Source: Schistocerca nitens | Taxonomy: Eukaryota > Arthropoda > Insecta > Orthoptera > Acrididae | DNA: 64,000 bases | Assembly: GCF_023898315.1 (NCBI RefSeq) | Contig: NC_064619.1 | Location: 483,827,376-483,891,375 of the forward strand | Direction: 5' to 3' | Shown here: positions 1 through 8,920 of the stretch, one piece after another | Numbering within the stretch: the first letter of the stretch is position 1 | Layout: the number at the start of each line of letters is the position of its first letter | Program-made: the position numbers and the translations under genes | The notes under the pieces: model-generated | The model's input: only the letters and a program-made list of their open reading frames with translations | What the model was told of the DNA's origin: nothing | Database searches by the model: none

Positions 1-481
1 ACCTCGTTGAAATAGCTGAAGCAGCTCACCAAGGGTACGTACTCGTGTGTGGTGCCCTAGAATGAATGTTGCAAACATTGTTCCCGAATAAACACACTAC
101 GTGTCTGCGAGGTCAAAACAGAGGGTGCACAGATAGGCCTCCTGAACGCCACTTGATCGCAGATGATCGTGACAGAAGAATCATTAAAATTACAAGTGTC
201 ATCACGCACATATTATATCCTGATGCCACTGAACACAGTCCTTGAAGGTGCTGTATTTTTCATTCCAGCGGTGTGCGTCGCCTGACGAACTTCTTAAGGC
301 GCGCTTACATCGCCCACATTTTACGGCAATAGATGAACGCAAATGTGTGTTGCCGTTAACAACGCTGCAGTGTGGCAGCATTTAGTTCGAACAGTGGAAG
401 CTATTGAACAGTCGGCCGGTAGAGGGTAAAGATATGCGAGAGACAGCCATCCAGTTGTGGATACCATCTTGCAAAAATAAA
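1..481. other. No recognised feature
   Basis: I see no coding potential beyond short chance frames and no repeat I recognise. The stretch ends in the left copy of the target duplication of the next SINE. Confidence 0.5.
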
Positions 482-492
482 TTTGCGTAATT

Positions 493-733
493 GGGCGGTT
501 CATAGATTGATTTGGGGAAAATGACCGACCAGCGAGGTCATCGGCCCCACTGTATTAGGGAAAATTGGTGAAGGAAGTAGGCCGTACCGTTTCAAAGGAA
601 CCGTCACGGCATTTGCCTGAAGCGATTTAGGGAAGTCACGGAAAACCTAAATCAGGACGGCCGGACCGGGTTTGAACCGTCGTCCTCCCGAATGCGAGTC
701 CAGTTGGCTAAACACTGCATCACCTCGCTCGGT
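493..733 (-). mobile_element. tRNA-derived SINE (second family), complete
   Basis: Read on the minus strand the element begins with a tRNA-like head containing GGACTCGCATTCGGGAGGAC and a box-B-like GGTTCAAACCC, followed by a body with CCTGATTTAGGTTTTCCGTG and ending near the GACCTCGCTGGTCGGTC block. An 11-bp direct repeat TTTGCGTAATT flanks it at 482-492 and 734-744, which supports a single target-primed insertion. It should be transcribed by RNA polymerase III and moved by a LINE enzyme. It is a different family from the abundant SINE (family A) found elsewhere in this window. Confidence 0.85.
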
Positions 734-744
734 TTTGCGTAATT

Positions 745-1186
745 CTTTGTTTCTTTGGACAGTGACTGCGGCCCTGGTACACATAGAAATGCGAGTGCAA
801 CGGTCTGGACCACTTCGTTGACAGCGTGCTGAGGAGTACCAAAGTATGTCGCAGTGCAAAAGAAGGGGGCAAAGTGATATTGAATGTGCCCAGGCGTCGA
901 TTTGGAATTCAGTAATTTGGAAAAGACTGCCTTTATTTATTTCACGGTAAAGTATATTCATCCTGTTTCACATTGCAATCCCCGCTTCTGAGTTACTTAA
1001 ACGGCTGGTAGAGGGGACCAAAGAAATTGGCACCGCCCCTTTGTACAATGAAATTTTGCGTAGTAATTTAATTACTGCAACTGGTAAGAAGACAGATATC
1101 GATAACGTTCGTACATGTCGAATCTTGCCATTACTCACGCCAAACTGACGCGCGGCAATCAGTAGCGGGCAGCTGGTGTAGCTGCT
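745..1186. other. No recognised feature
   Basis: AT-rich sequence without a believable gene. The short open frames here have no recognisable protein motif. Confidence 0.45.
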
Positions 1187-1193
1187 CTGAGAA

Positions 1194-1388
1194 TGGTTCA
1201 AATGGCTCTGGGTACCATGGGACTTAACATCTGAGGTCATCAGTCCCCTAGAACTTAGATCTACTTAAACCTAACTAACCTAAGGATATCACAAACACCC
1301 ATGCCCGAGGCATGATTCGAACCTGCGACCGTAGCGGTCGCGCAGTTCCAGACTGTGGCGCCTACAAGCGCTCGGCCACTCCGGCCGG
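1194..1388 (-). mobile_element. SINE family A, copy 1
   Basis: Minus-strand copy of the commonest repeat in the window. The tRNA-like head (GGCCGAGCG box A, GGTTCGAATC box B) lies at the right end and the tail, ending GAGCCATTTGAACCAT, at the left. A 7-bp direct repeat CTGAGAA at 1187-1193 and 1389-1395 marks the insertion. It differs slightly from other copies (for example GGTACCATGGG for the usual AGCACTATGGG). Confidence 0.9.
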
Positions 1389-1616
1389 CTGAGAAAGTCT
1401 GGAGAACAAATCGTAGGAGACGGTAGCGCGCACAAAAAAGCGGTGGAGTGCGGAAAATAGGCGCTAATATTAATTATTGTTGACTCACGTTCGTTTCATA
1501 TGAAATGAGACAATATAAGCTGTCCGACAGAAAGATAGTACACCTGGAAAGGCGACGTCAGTTTTGATCCAATGACGACATATGCCGCCTGAGGGATAGT
1601 AAATGTACTGCTAATA

Positions 1617-3038
1617 CACTCCTGGAAATGGAAAAAAGAACACATTGACACCGGTGTGTCAGACCCACCATACTTGCTCCGGACACTGCGAGAGGGCTGT
1701 ACAAGCAATGATTACACGCACGGCACAGCGGACACACGAGGAACCGCGGTGTTGGCCGCCGAATGGCGCTAGCTGCGCAGCATTTGTGCACCGCCGCCGT
1801 CAGTGTCAGCCAGTTTGCCGTGGCATACGGAGCTCCATCGCAGTCTTTAACACTGGTAGCATGCCGCGACAGCGTGGACGTGAACCGTATGTGCAGTTGA
1901 CGGACTTTGAGCGAGGGCGTATAGTGGGCATGCGGGAGGCCGGGTGGACGTACCGCCGAATTGCTCAACACGTGGGGCGTGAGGTCTCCACAGTACATCT
2001 ATGTTGTCGCCAGTGGTCGGCGGAAGGTGCACGTGCCCGTCGACCTGGGACCGGACCGCAGCGACGCACGGATGCACGCCAAGACCGTAGGATCCTACGC
2101 AGTGCCGTAGGGGACCGCACCGCCACTTCCCAGCAAATTAGGGACACTGTTGCTCCTGGGGTATCGGCGAGGACCATTCGCAACCGTCTCCATGAAGCTG
2201 GGCTACGGTCCCGCACACCGTTAGGCCGTCTTCCGCTCACGCCCCAACATCGTGCAGCCCGCCTCCAGTGGTGTCGCGACAGGCGTGAATGGAGGGACGA
2301 ATGGAGACGTGTCGTCTTCAGCGATGAGAGTCGCTTCTGCCTTGGTGCCAATGATGGTCGTATGCGTGTTTGGCGCCGTGCAGGTGAGCGCCACAATCAG
2401 GACTGCATACGACCGAGGCACACAGGGCCAACACCCGGCATCATGGTGTGGGGAGCGATCTCCTACACTGGCCGTACACCACTGGTGATCGTCGAGGGGA
2501 CACTGAATAGTGCACGTTACATCCAAACAGTCATCGAACCCATCGTTCTACCATTCCTAGACCGGCAAGGGAACTTGCTGTTCCAACAGGACAATGCACG
2601 TCCGCATGTATCCTGTGCCACCCAACGTGCTCTAGAAGGTGTAAGTCAACTACCCTGGCCAGCAAGATCTCCGGATCTGTCCCCCATTGAGCATGTTTGG
2701 GACTGGATGAAGCGTCGTCTCACGCGGTCTGCACGTCCAGCACGAACGCTGGTCCAACTGAGGCGCCAGGTGGACATGGCATGGCAAGCCGTTCCACAGG
2801 ACTACATCCAGCATCTCTACGATCGTCTCCATGGGAGAATAGCAGCCTGCATTGCTGCGAAAGGTGGATATACACTGTACTAGTGCCGACATTGTGCATG
2901 CTCTGTTGCCTGTGTCTATGTGCCTGTGGTTCTGTCAGTGTGATCATGTGATGTATCTGACCCCAGGAATGTGTCAATAAAGTTTCCCCTTCCTGGGACA
3001 ATGAATTCACGGTGTTCTTATTTCAATTTCCAGGAGTG
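1617..3038 (+). mobile_element. Tc1/mariner-superfamily transposon, intact young copy 1
   Basis: The 1422-bp element starts CACTCCTGGAAATGGAAA and ends with the inverse TTTCAATTTCCAGGAGTG. TA at 1615-1616 and 3039-3040 is the duplicated target. It contains one uninterrupted transposase gene on the same strand. Just past the stop is a short 3' region with an AATAAA-type signal at about 2976. A second element of identical length and almost identical sequence lies on the other strand at 25012-26433. It sits inside the older Tc1-like relic whose sequence resumes directly after the second TA. Both ends and the gene look undamaged, so it may be mobile or only recently silenced. Confidence 0.95.
1861..2883 (+). 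CDS. Tc1-type transposase, complete (340 aa)
   Basis: Cuts and joins the element at its inverted ends and inserts at TA; acts in the nucleus. I chose the ATG at 1861 (MPRQRGREPYVQLTDFERGR) because it begins the paired helix-turn-helix region and gives 340 aa, the usual Tc1 length; the open frame extends upstream to 1645, but those 72 residues look like untranslated leader. Domains: helix-turn-helix DNA binding at about residues 10-110, then the DDE catalytic domain with Asp155 (VVFSDESRF), Asp244 (LFQQDNARPH) and Glu277 (SPDLSPIEHVWD). I count 32 residues between Asp244 and Glu277; canonical Tc1 is 34. All three catalytic residues are present. Against the copy at 25167 I count 7 differences in 340 residues, including Cys/Arg at VSCATQ versus VSRATQ. 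No nuclear localisation signal was assigned. Confidence 0.93.
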   Translation: MPRQRGREPYVQLTDFERGRIVGMREAGWTYRRIAQHVGREVSTVHLCCRQWSAEGARARRPGTGPQRRTDARQDRRILRSAVGDRTATSQQIRDTVAPGVSARTIRNRLHEAGLRSRTPLGRLPLTPQHRAARLQWCRDRREWRDEWRRVVFSDESRFCLGANDGRMRVWRRAGERHNQDCIRPRHTGPTPGIMVWGAISYTGRTPLVIVEGTLNSARYIQTVIEPIVLPFLDRQGNLLFQQDNARPHVSCATQRALEGVSQLPWPARSPDLSPIEHVWDWMKRRLTRSARPARTLVQLRRQVDMAWQAVPQDYIQHLYDRLHGRIAACIAAKGGYTLY

Positions 3039-3763
3039 TAGTTTCAATTTCATTCACCGACAGATAGCGTAGTGGCGTAGCTACCAGAGAGTCATCTGTG
3101 CGTACCGTTTAATAGGGAATACTCGCAGCCAGAAGGTTCAGTGTGGCGCAAACGTGTGAAGTACGCAGGCAATCTTGCCATGGAGAGACACTCGTGCATT
3201 CTGCAGCCAACTGTGCTAGTTTGAAAGGGGTCAAATTGTAGCCTTCCGAGAATTGCCACATCAGGTGTTGAACGATGCTGGTATTAGCAGTCACGTGAAC
3301 ATTCTCACAATCATAGACGAGGTTCTGGACACCCTCCCGAATCTTCGTATTGTAAGAACAGTAATAGTGGATCGCACAGCTGTCAACACGAATCGCTTAT
3401 TAACGGTTTGACTACGGCTACCCACACCTCTAACCTGTCTTCGACTCACGCCACAGCGTCGACGTACACGGTTCGACTGGTGCCGTCAAATGATCATTCA
3501 GAAGATGGAATGGCGCGTCGTGGTCTTCAGTTACGATAGCAGGTTCTATCTGTACGAAAGATGGTCGTTGGCGCGTACGACGTAGACCTGGTGAACGCTG
3601 TCTCGTAGAGTGGATTCGTCCAAAACACACTGGTCCCAACCCAGGCCTTGTGGTCGCGGTTCCAACTAGCTACAACTCTCGTTGACCTTTGGTGTTTCTG
3701 AAGGGTACACTAACCAGCGCTCGGTAGGTGCCGAATGTTGTTAGATATGTTCTTTTACCGTCA

Positions 3764-4118
3764 TTCCAAAAGGAATCGAAAAAGTACAAAGAAGGGCGGC
3801 TCGTTCTGTATTATCGCGAAATAGGGGAGATAGTGCCACAGACATGATACGTGAATTGGAGTGGCCATCATCAAAACAAAAACGTTTTTCGTTGTGACGG
3901 GATCTTCTCATGAAATTTCAATCACCAGTTTTCTCTTCCGATTGCGAAAACATTCTGTTGGCACCCACCTACATAGGGAGAAATGATCGTCACGATAAAA
4001 TAAGAGAAATGAGGCGTGTCGTTCGAGAGTGGAACAGCAGGAGACAGCTTGAAGGTGGTTCACTGAACCCTCTGCCAGGCACTTCATTGTGAATAGCAGA
4101 GTAATCACATAGATGTAG
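3764..4118 (+). mobile_element. 5'-truncated LINE fragment (CR1/Jockey-like 3' end)
   Basis: The translated fragment includes VQRRAARSVL, then ILLAPTYIGRNDRHDKIREM and REWNSRRQLEGG. This matches the C-terminal region of the larger LINE at 12847-15976 (PPTYISRNDHNEKIREI). It ends in GATGTAGATGTA repeats, the tail type of these LINEs. It interrupts the older Tc1-like element between the sequence coding for VVRYVLLP and that for ETDVLLQQDN. Only the last few hundred bases are present, as expected for incomplete reverse transcription. Confidence 0.8.
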
Positions 4119-4365
4119 ATGTATGAAACTGATGTGTTGCTCCAACAGGATAACTCTCCACCAAACACTTGGCGTGAAACTCAACGTGCTCTGCAAGACG
4201 TGCAGCAACTTTCCTGGCCAGCACTATCAACGAACTTGCCTCCAATCGAGCACGTGTGGGGTATGGTGGGAAGAGAAGTGACTCGTATGACTCGTCAACC
4301 AACAACTCCTACAGAAATACGTGAACGGGTGGAGCATGTGTAGCATGATATATCCTCGGCCAGTA

Positions 4366-4538
4366 TTTGTATTGTATTTTATTATATGGAACTGGGGATC
4401 TAGAAACGACGGAGAGGCTTCGTCCTCACTGTAGCCCGCTGTGGTACACAACCCCACAACAGTCTGCAGCAATCCACTCACCTCACCGCCACCCGAAACC
4501 GAACCAAGGATTATTGTGTGGTTCGGCCCCTAGTGGAG

Positions 4539-4573
<35 letters not shown>

Positions 4574-4929
4574 CCCTGGAACGTCTTACACCAGACGAGG
4601 GTAACCCCGATGTTTGTGTGGTAGAGTAATTATGGTGTACACGTACGTGGAGAAAGTACGACATAGTGTAACTGAGGCGGAATTAGATTTTCAGCACTAA
4701 TTATATCATATACCGAAAATTCGTGATCAATGAAAATAGTCACAAAAATCAATAAGGGGAACCATCCCGCATTAGCCGAGGCAGATGGAAAACCGCCTTA
4801 CAAACAATCCACAGACTGGCCGGCACACCGGACCTCGACTCTAATCCGCTGGGCGGATTCGTGCCGGGGACCGGCATGCGTTCCCGCCCGGAAAGCAGGG
4901 CGTTAAACCACACGGCTAACCGGGCGGGC
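4366..4929 (-). mobile_element. Large tRNA-headed SINE (family B), full length
   Basis: On the minus strand the head (GCCCGCCCGGTTAGCCGTGT) is at the right end. The body includes CTGCCTCGGCTAATGCGGG, and the tail ends in TATTGTATTTTA-like pentamers at the left. Flanking repeats TCCTCGGCCAGTA (4353-4365) and TCCTCGGACAGTA (4930-4942) differ at one base and show that the whole 564 bp is one insertion. A comparable full copy is split at 54404-56504. This copy carries extra AT-rich sequence at about 4680-4755 and a long C run. It lies in the 3' part of the old Tc1-like transposase. Confidence 0.85.
4539..4572 (+). repeat. Run of 34 C
   Basis: Uninterrupted cytosine tract inside the SINE at 4366-4929, at the place where other copies have a shorter C/G-rich block. 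The exact length is likely to be unreliable in any assembly. Confidence 0.95.
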
Positions 4930-5164
4930 TCCTCGGACAGTACTCACCATCTCTACGATCGACTGGAGGCCAGAGGAAGCGCCTGCGCTACAGCCATAGG
5001 AGGCTACAACGATCTACTAATGTGGATTTTTCAGCGTTGGTCAATACCTGGATTCTCAGAACCACTTTTGCTGTTGTTCACGTACTCCTTACGCGCTGCT
5101 GCAACAGAAAATCTTTAATGAATTGGATGGTTCCGAAAGGGCGCCATATTTTTTTCCGGTAGTG

Positions 5165-5677
5165 TATAATATTTTACGAATCGTGCAAATGATAATATTC
5201 TGTGAATTAACTTTAGACATCGTAGCGACGATTTCTATGGATTGTAAGTATAATACAATCAGTTTAACAAATATTATTCTGATTGCAAGACACCTACCTC
5301 ATCAATTTTATACGTTATTGACTTCATTATGTGGGTTAGTGTAAGTAGGAATTTTACACAGCACGTGTATTTAAATACACAGTTAGAAACTTAACCACTG
5401 TGATACGTGCACCATATGTGCACGTTGGGTGCAAAGCTACCCGCTAACGCTGTCCGATGCAAAACGAATAGGACAGCAAATTAAAGAGTCCAGTAATAAA
5501 GAATTAACCTTAATCCAAAACCGGCATGGGTTGTACAAATCGAAAAGATCATCGCATCAGCAGTACATGGTAGAACTGTAGGGCATCACTGCACCACCAT
5601 TTGGTTAGATGGCGTACACGCTTTCAGAGTGGTCAAACAAGTCCGAATAACGAAGAATAAATGGCAGATCATCTCTG
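5165..5677. other. No recognised feature
   Basis: AT-rich DNA after the right end of the old Tc1-like element. I see no gene or repeat here. Confidence 0.45.
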
Positions 5678-5890
5678 TTGGCACCCACCTACATAGGGAG
5701 AAATGATCGTCACGATAAAATAAGAGGAGGACAGCAGAGAGACAGCTTGAAGATGGTTCATTGAACCCTCTGACAGGCTCTTCATTGTGAATAGCAGAGT
5801 AATCACGTAGATGTAGATGCAGGAAACTGATGTGTTACTCCAACAGGATAACGGTCATCCAAACACTGCGAGTGAAACTCAACGTGAAGA
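5678..5890 (+). repeat. Second copy of the LINE-tail/Tc1 junction
   Basis: The first ~47 bases (from GGCACCCACCTACATAGGGA) match 3959-4005 exactly by eye. A deletion of about 25 bp follows, then the LINE tail with GTAGATGTAGATG. The sequence then crosses at the same point into Tc1-like sequence coding ETDVLLQQDN and on to GAAACTCAACGTG. Because both the LINE insertion point and the flanking Tc1 sequence match 3959-4190, this is a duplicate of an already interrupted element, not an independent insertion. Confidence 0.82.
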
Positions 5891-6856
5891 ATCGGTAAAG
5901 GCAAGAGGAGTAAGTAGTGCTAGAAGAACGGTGTACGTCAGTCGAGGCGATATCAGAGAATGTGAATATCAGTCACAGATAAGTTTTCAAATTCTTGTAA
6001 GGCATTTTAACAATGACAAGGTTGCCACTGACTGGGTTCCGCTATTGCACACACGAATTCAAAAACCCGCCGAACCCAGGCAACAGAGGAAATTCTGCAC
6101 CTGTACCAGACTAATTCACCTGGTTTCTTTAGGCGCTAATCGCCATGTACGAGTCTATCGTGCATCAGTATGAACCCGACACAGAGGAGCAAAGCAAGCA
6201 ACTGAAATATGTGGATTCACCACTACCTAAAAAGAAGAAGCCTCAACATCTAGTTGATGCCTAGTTATTTTTTATTACGATGGTAAGGATCATACCGTCT
6301 GACAGCTACACACTACAAAGTCTCCTGAGATGTGAATTCGTCACGACAGGAAGCTGTCCAAGGAGCTGTTCTCGTCCACGACAACTCAGCTGCTCCCGGT
6401 GCGTATGACACAGTCACTCAGCCTTGAGAGATGAGCAGTAATAATACACTTACCAGATCTCATGGCTGTAGCTTGATTTTTTTGAAGTGATAACAAAATT
6501 GTACGACTTCCCCTGCTAGTAACGCACATCCAGATGTTCTGATGACGCTGCTCTTGTCGAATGCACTCACCTCGCCTGCCTTCCGCCCTAGGAAGGGGCG
6601 AGACCGGAGCACGGGACACCAGGCGCATCCCATTGTCTTTGCCGGCGGTGACTCAGCACTGCCGCTGATCCGGCGCTCTATTCCTAGCGCCGCCTCTTCA
6701 CGGAAGACCAACTCGGGCGCCAGCGTCTATTGTCAACTCGCCGCAGCTGGCTACCAGCTTCCTGGCAACGTGCTCCTTCGTGGCAATGAATGTAACCCTT
6801 CCTCACATATTCAATGAAATGATTCGATTGAAGAGTTTCTAATAAACAGAGCACAG
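5891..6856. other. No recognised feature
   Basis: Contains a GC-richer stretch at about 6540-6790 with open frames on both strands but no recognisable domain. I do not call a gene. Confidence 0.4.
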
Positions 6857-6870
6857 CGTGTCATTCTCAA

Positions 6871-7056
6871 AAATGGTTCAAATGGCTCTGAGCACTATGG
6901 GACTCAACTGCTGAGGTCATTAGTCCCCTAGAACTTAGAACTAGTTAAACCTGACTAACCTAAGGACATTACAAACATCCATGCCCGAGGCAGGATTCGA
7001 ACCTGCGACCGTAGCGGTCTTGCGGTTCCAGACTGCAGCGCCTTTAACCGCACGGC
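6871..7056 (-). mobile_element. SINE family A, copy 2
   Basis: Minus-strand copy with head GGTTCGAATCCTGCC and tail GAGCCATTTGAACCATTT. A perfect 14-bp target duplication, CGTGTCATTCTCAA, lies at 6857-6870 and 7057-7070, which suggests a fairly recent insertion. The head lacks the first bases of the usual GCCGGCC start. Confidence 0.93.
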
Positions 7057-7243
7057 CGTGTCATTCTCAATGGAGAGAAATCCTCAGATGCAAAAGTAGC
7101 TTCGGCCGTATCTCAAGGAAGAATTACAGAACGATTACTTTTCGCAGTTATGTCAGGGTGTCCCATCTAATTCTGTCACCTCATGTATTTCCAAAACGAA
7201 AAAAACAAAAAAAATATGTGGAAAGAAAATTGGCCAGAAACGC

Positions 7244-7972
7244 ACCTGTGTCAGTGGCTAACACAGTGAAGGATGCAAGCTCCCTAAATGTAAACAAAGA
7301 TGGTTCAAATGGCTCTAAGCACTATGGGACTTAACATCTACGGTCATCAGTTCCCTAGACTTAGAAACTAATTGAACCTAACTAACCTAAGAACGTCACA
7401 CAAATCCATGCTTGAGGCAGGATTCGAACCTGCGACCGCAGCAGGCCCGCGGATCCGGGCTGAAGTGCCTAGAACCGCTCGGCCACAGCGGCCGGCTGTA
7501 AACAAAGCTCATCTTCAATACGAAGTTACATTTTTAATGCACATGTATATTTTTTCTAGGAAATTAAAACTAAAGGGTACACTTAGTGAAAGCAGACACG
7601 TTTTCGCCGTTCTAAAACTCATACCGTCTGAAATTTGAACACTTTAAAGGATGGCAACAACGCCACAGAATCTGCCGTAATGCGCAGAGCAAGGTTTGCC
7701 TACAACAGGCATCAAGACAGTGCAAGCAAACTGCATTACAGCATTACAGCATTACGGAAGAAACTGTGCCAACGTTTCCAATATTCCGGAAGGTATAGGG
7801 TTTGGAGCAGCGAAACCAAATCTGCCATCAGTAAGTGTACCTCTAGTTTTCATTTCCGTAGAAAAAACACACATGTGCCTTAAAAAAAGTAACTTTGTGT
7901 TGTAAGTGACGTTTGTTTACTTTTAAGAAGCGTGCATTCCTGCCCACTTTGTAAGCCCCGTACATAGGTGAA
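7244..7972. repeat. Diverged foldback (large inverted repeat) split by a SINE
   Basis: The left arm runs from about 7244 to 7700 and contains the SINE at 7300-7496. The right arm runs from about 7735 to 7972. Read as reverse complement, the right arm matches the left in order: GTAAACAAA(C/G), AAAGTTAC-TTTTT, GCACATGT, TTTTTTCTA.GGAAAT.AAAACTA, GGCAGA/AGCAGA, ATACC.TC.G.AAT, then CCGTAATGC near the centre. By eye the arms differ at roughly a fifth to a quarter of positions. I see no coding. It could be a foldback transposon, an old inverted duplication, or a source of hairpin RNA. Confidence 0.65.
7300..7496 (-). mobile_element. SINE family A, copy 3
   Basis: Minus-strand copy with the perfect 11-bp duplication TGTAAACAAAG at 7289-7299 and 7497-7507. 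Its body is more divergent than other copies (GCAGGCCCGCGGATCCGGGC in the head region). It is inserted in the left arm of the foldback, so the foldback is older. Confidence 0.92.
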
Positions 7973-8033
7973 CAGTCAGTCTCAACACAATCTATACAAA
8001 CGAATTGTGTCTTGCCACAATTACAGTAGAGCA

Positions 8034-8713
8034 TCAAGTGTGCACTACTGTTTTATCATTCACTGATGTATACTGTTTTTCTCCTGTGCAGATGGTTGTA
8101 ATAACTGACGCCGATAGAGAATATACATAAAACTGTACAGTTGATGGCATAAAAATGCCTTTTTTAAAATTATCTAACAACTGTAGGAACTCATCTTTGA
8201 AAAGCGCTGTTAATGTGGGTTTCATGCCTTCATCTCTGATGGTCTGATGTACTTCTTTTTGAATGTCGTTCATTACAGTACCAATATTGGAAAGAAGAGG
8301 AGACAGATTTTATGTCAAAGATCTGAGTCGTTGCTAAGAAGGTTTTGGTTTTACTGTGAATACGTCCATACGAGTTCTTTTCTGTGTACCGTGTCATTTC
8401 ATATTCCAGTTTACTTCAGTGCTTTCCACACCTTTTCTGTGTTAACATCATCATGCGCTTTCTTTATACGGCTAACCACAGGACTGTTCTTAGCCTTTTT
8501 CCGTTAACTGGCGGAGAGCAAAAATTGAAAGAGGTGTTGATCTTCCGCGGTGCATGCGAAGGAGGAAACATGCGAGTAACGAAACGTTTCAGGCAGTAAC
8601 GATAGGTACTTAGAGACTCGTGAAATACTCTGTGCACAATAACGAGTGAACATGGAGTCACAGACCGACGTTTTAAAAATTTCGGAGGTTGTAGATGATG
8701 ACAGTCGGAACAT
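8034..8713 (-). pseudogene. Possible decayed coding region, family unknown
   Basis: Two minus-strand stretches have protein-like composition: one ending near 8504 (SRVSKYLSLLPETFRYSHVS) and one at 8034-8273 (TIRDEGMKPTLTALFKDEFL, FKKGIFMPSTVQFYVYSLSA). They are separated by stops and shifts. I do not recognise the family and cannot tell whether it is a dead transposon gene or a dead host gene. It lies just right of the foldback at 7244-7972, whose right arm overlaps a further minus-strand frame beginning MMLYCNCGKTQFVCIDC. Low confidence. Confidence 0.25.
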
Positions 8714-8920
8714 TTTGCAATAAGGAATCTGTAGCCGAAAACGTAAAATTCAATTTCTTTAGCAGTAGCGAGTGTCTGATCTCTTATCACTTAGACAGCT
8801 ACCTTCCCATGCATTGGCGTCATGTTATTTCTGCGGATGGAAGATTTACAGGAAGTTGTTTGCTTCGCGGTCCTACAGTCTACCCCTTCCATCCACTGGC
8901 GCTGTGCTGTAAACGGCCAG

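Larger units (their letters stand above)
1517..5164 (+). mobile_element. Old Tc1-like transposon, host of three later insertions
   Basis: Pieces of one decayed Tc1-like element can be followed across three insertions. The 5' part (about 1517-1614) resumes at 3041. Transposase-like sequence follows: a block around 3425-3560 reading like LRLTPQRRRTRFDWC and MEWRVVVFSYDSRF, then LLQQDN at about 4135, LPPIEHVWG at about 4240, and HHLYDRLEARG at about 4945. The right end, CCGGTAGTG before TA at 5165-5166, is close to the inverse of CACTGACGG at the left end of the relic at 44922. The reading frame has several stops and shifts. The first catalytic Asp of the usual SDES motif reads SYDS here. The 5' boundary is less certain than the 3' one. 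Confidence 0.72.

Noticed and set aside
1645..1860. Use of the longer 412-aa start for the Tc1 transposase
   Set aside because: The extra 72 residues are low in similarity to any transposase, and the ATG at 1861 gives the typical 340 aa.
2221..2526. Minus-strand open frames inside the Tc1 transposase
   Set aside because: They are shadows of the transposase gene, repeated in the same positions in the second copy.
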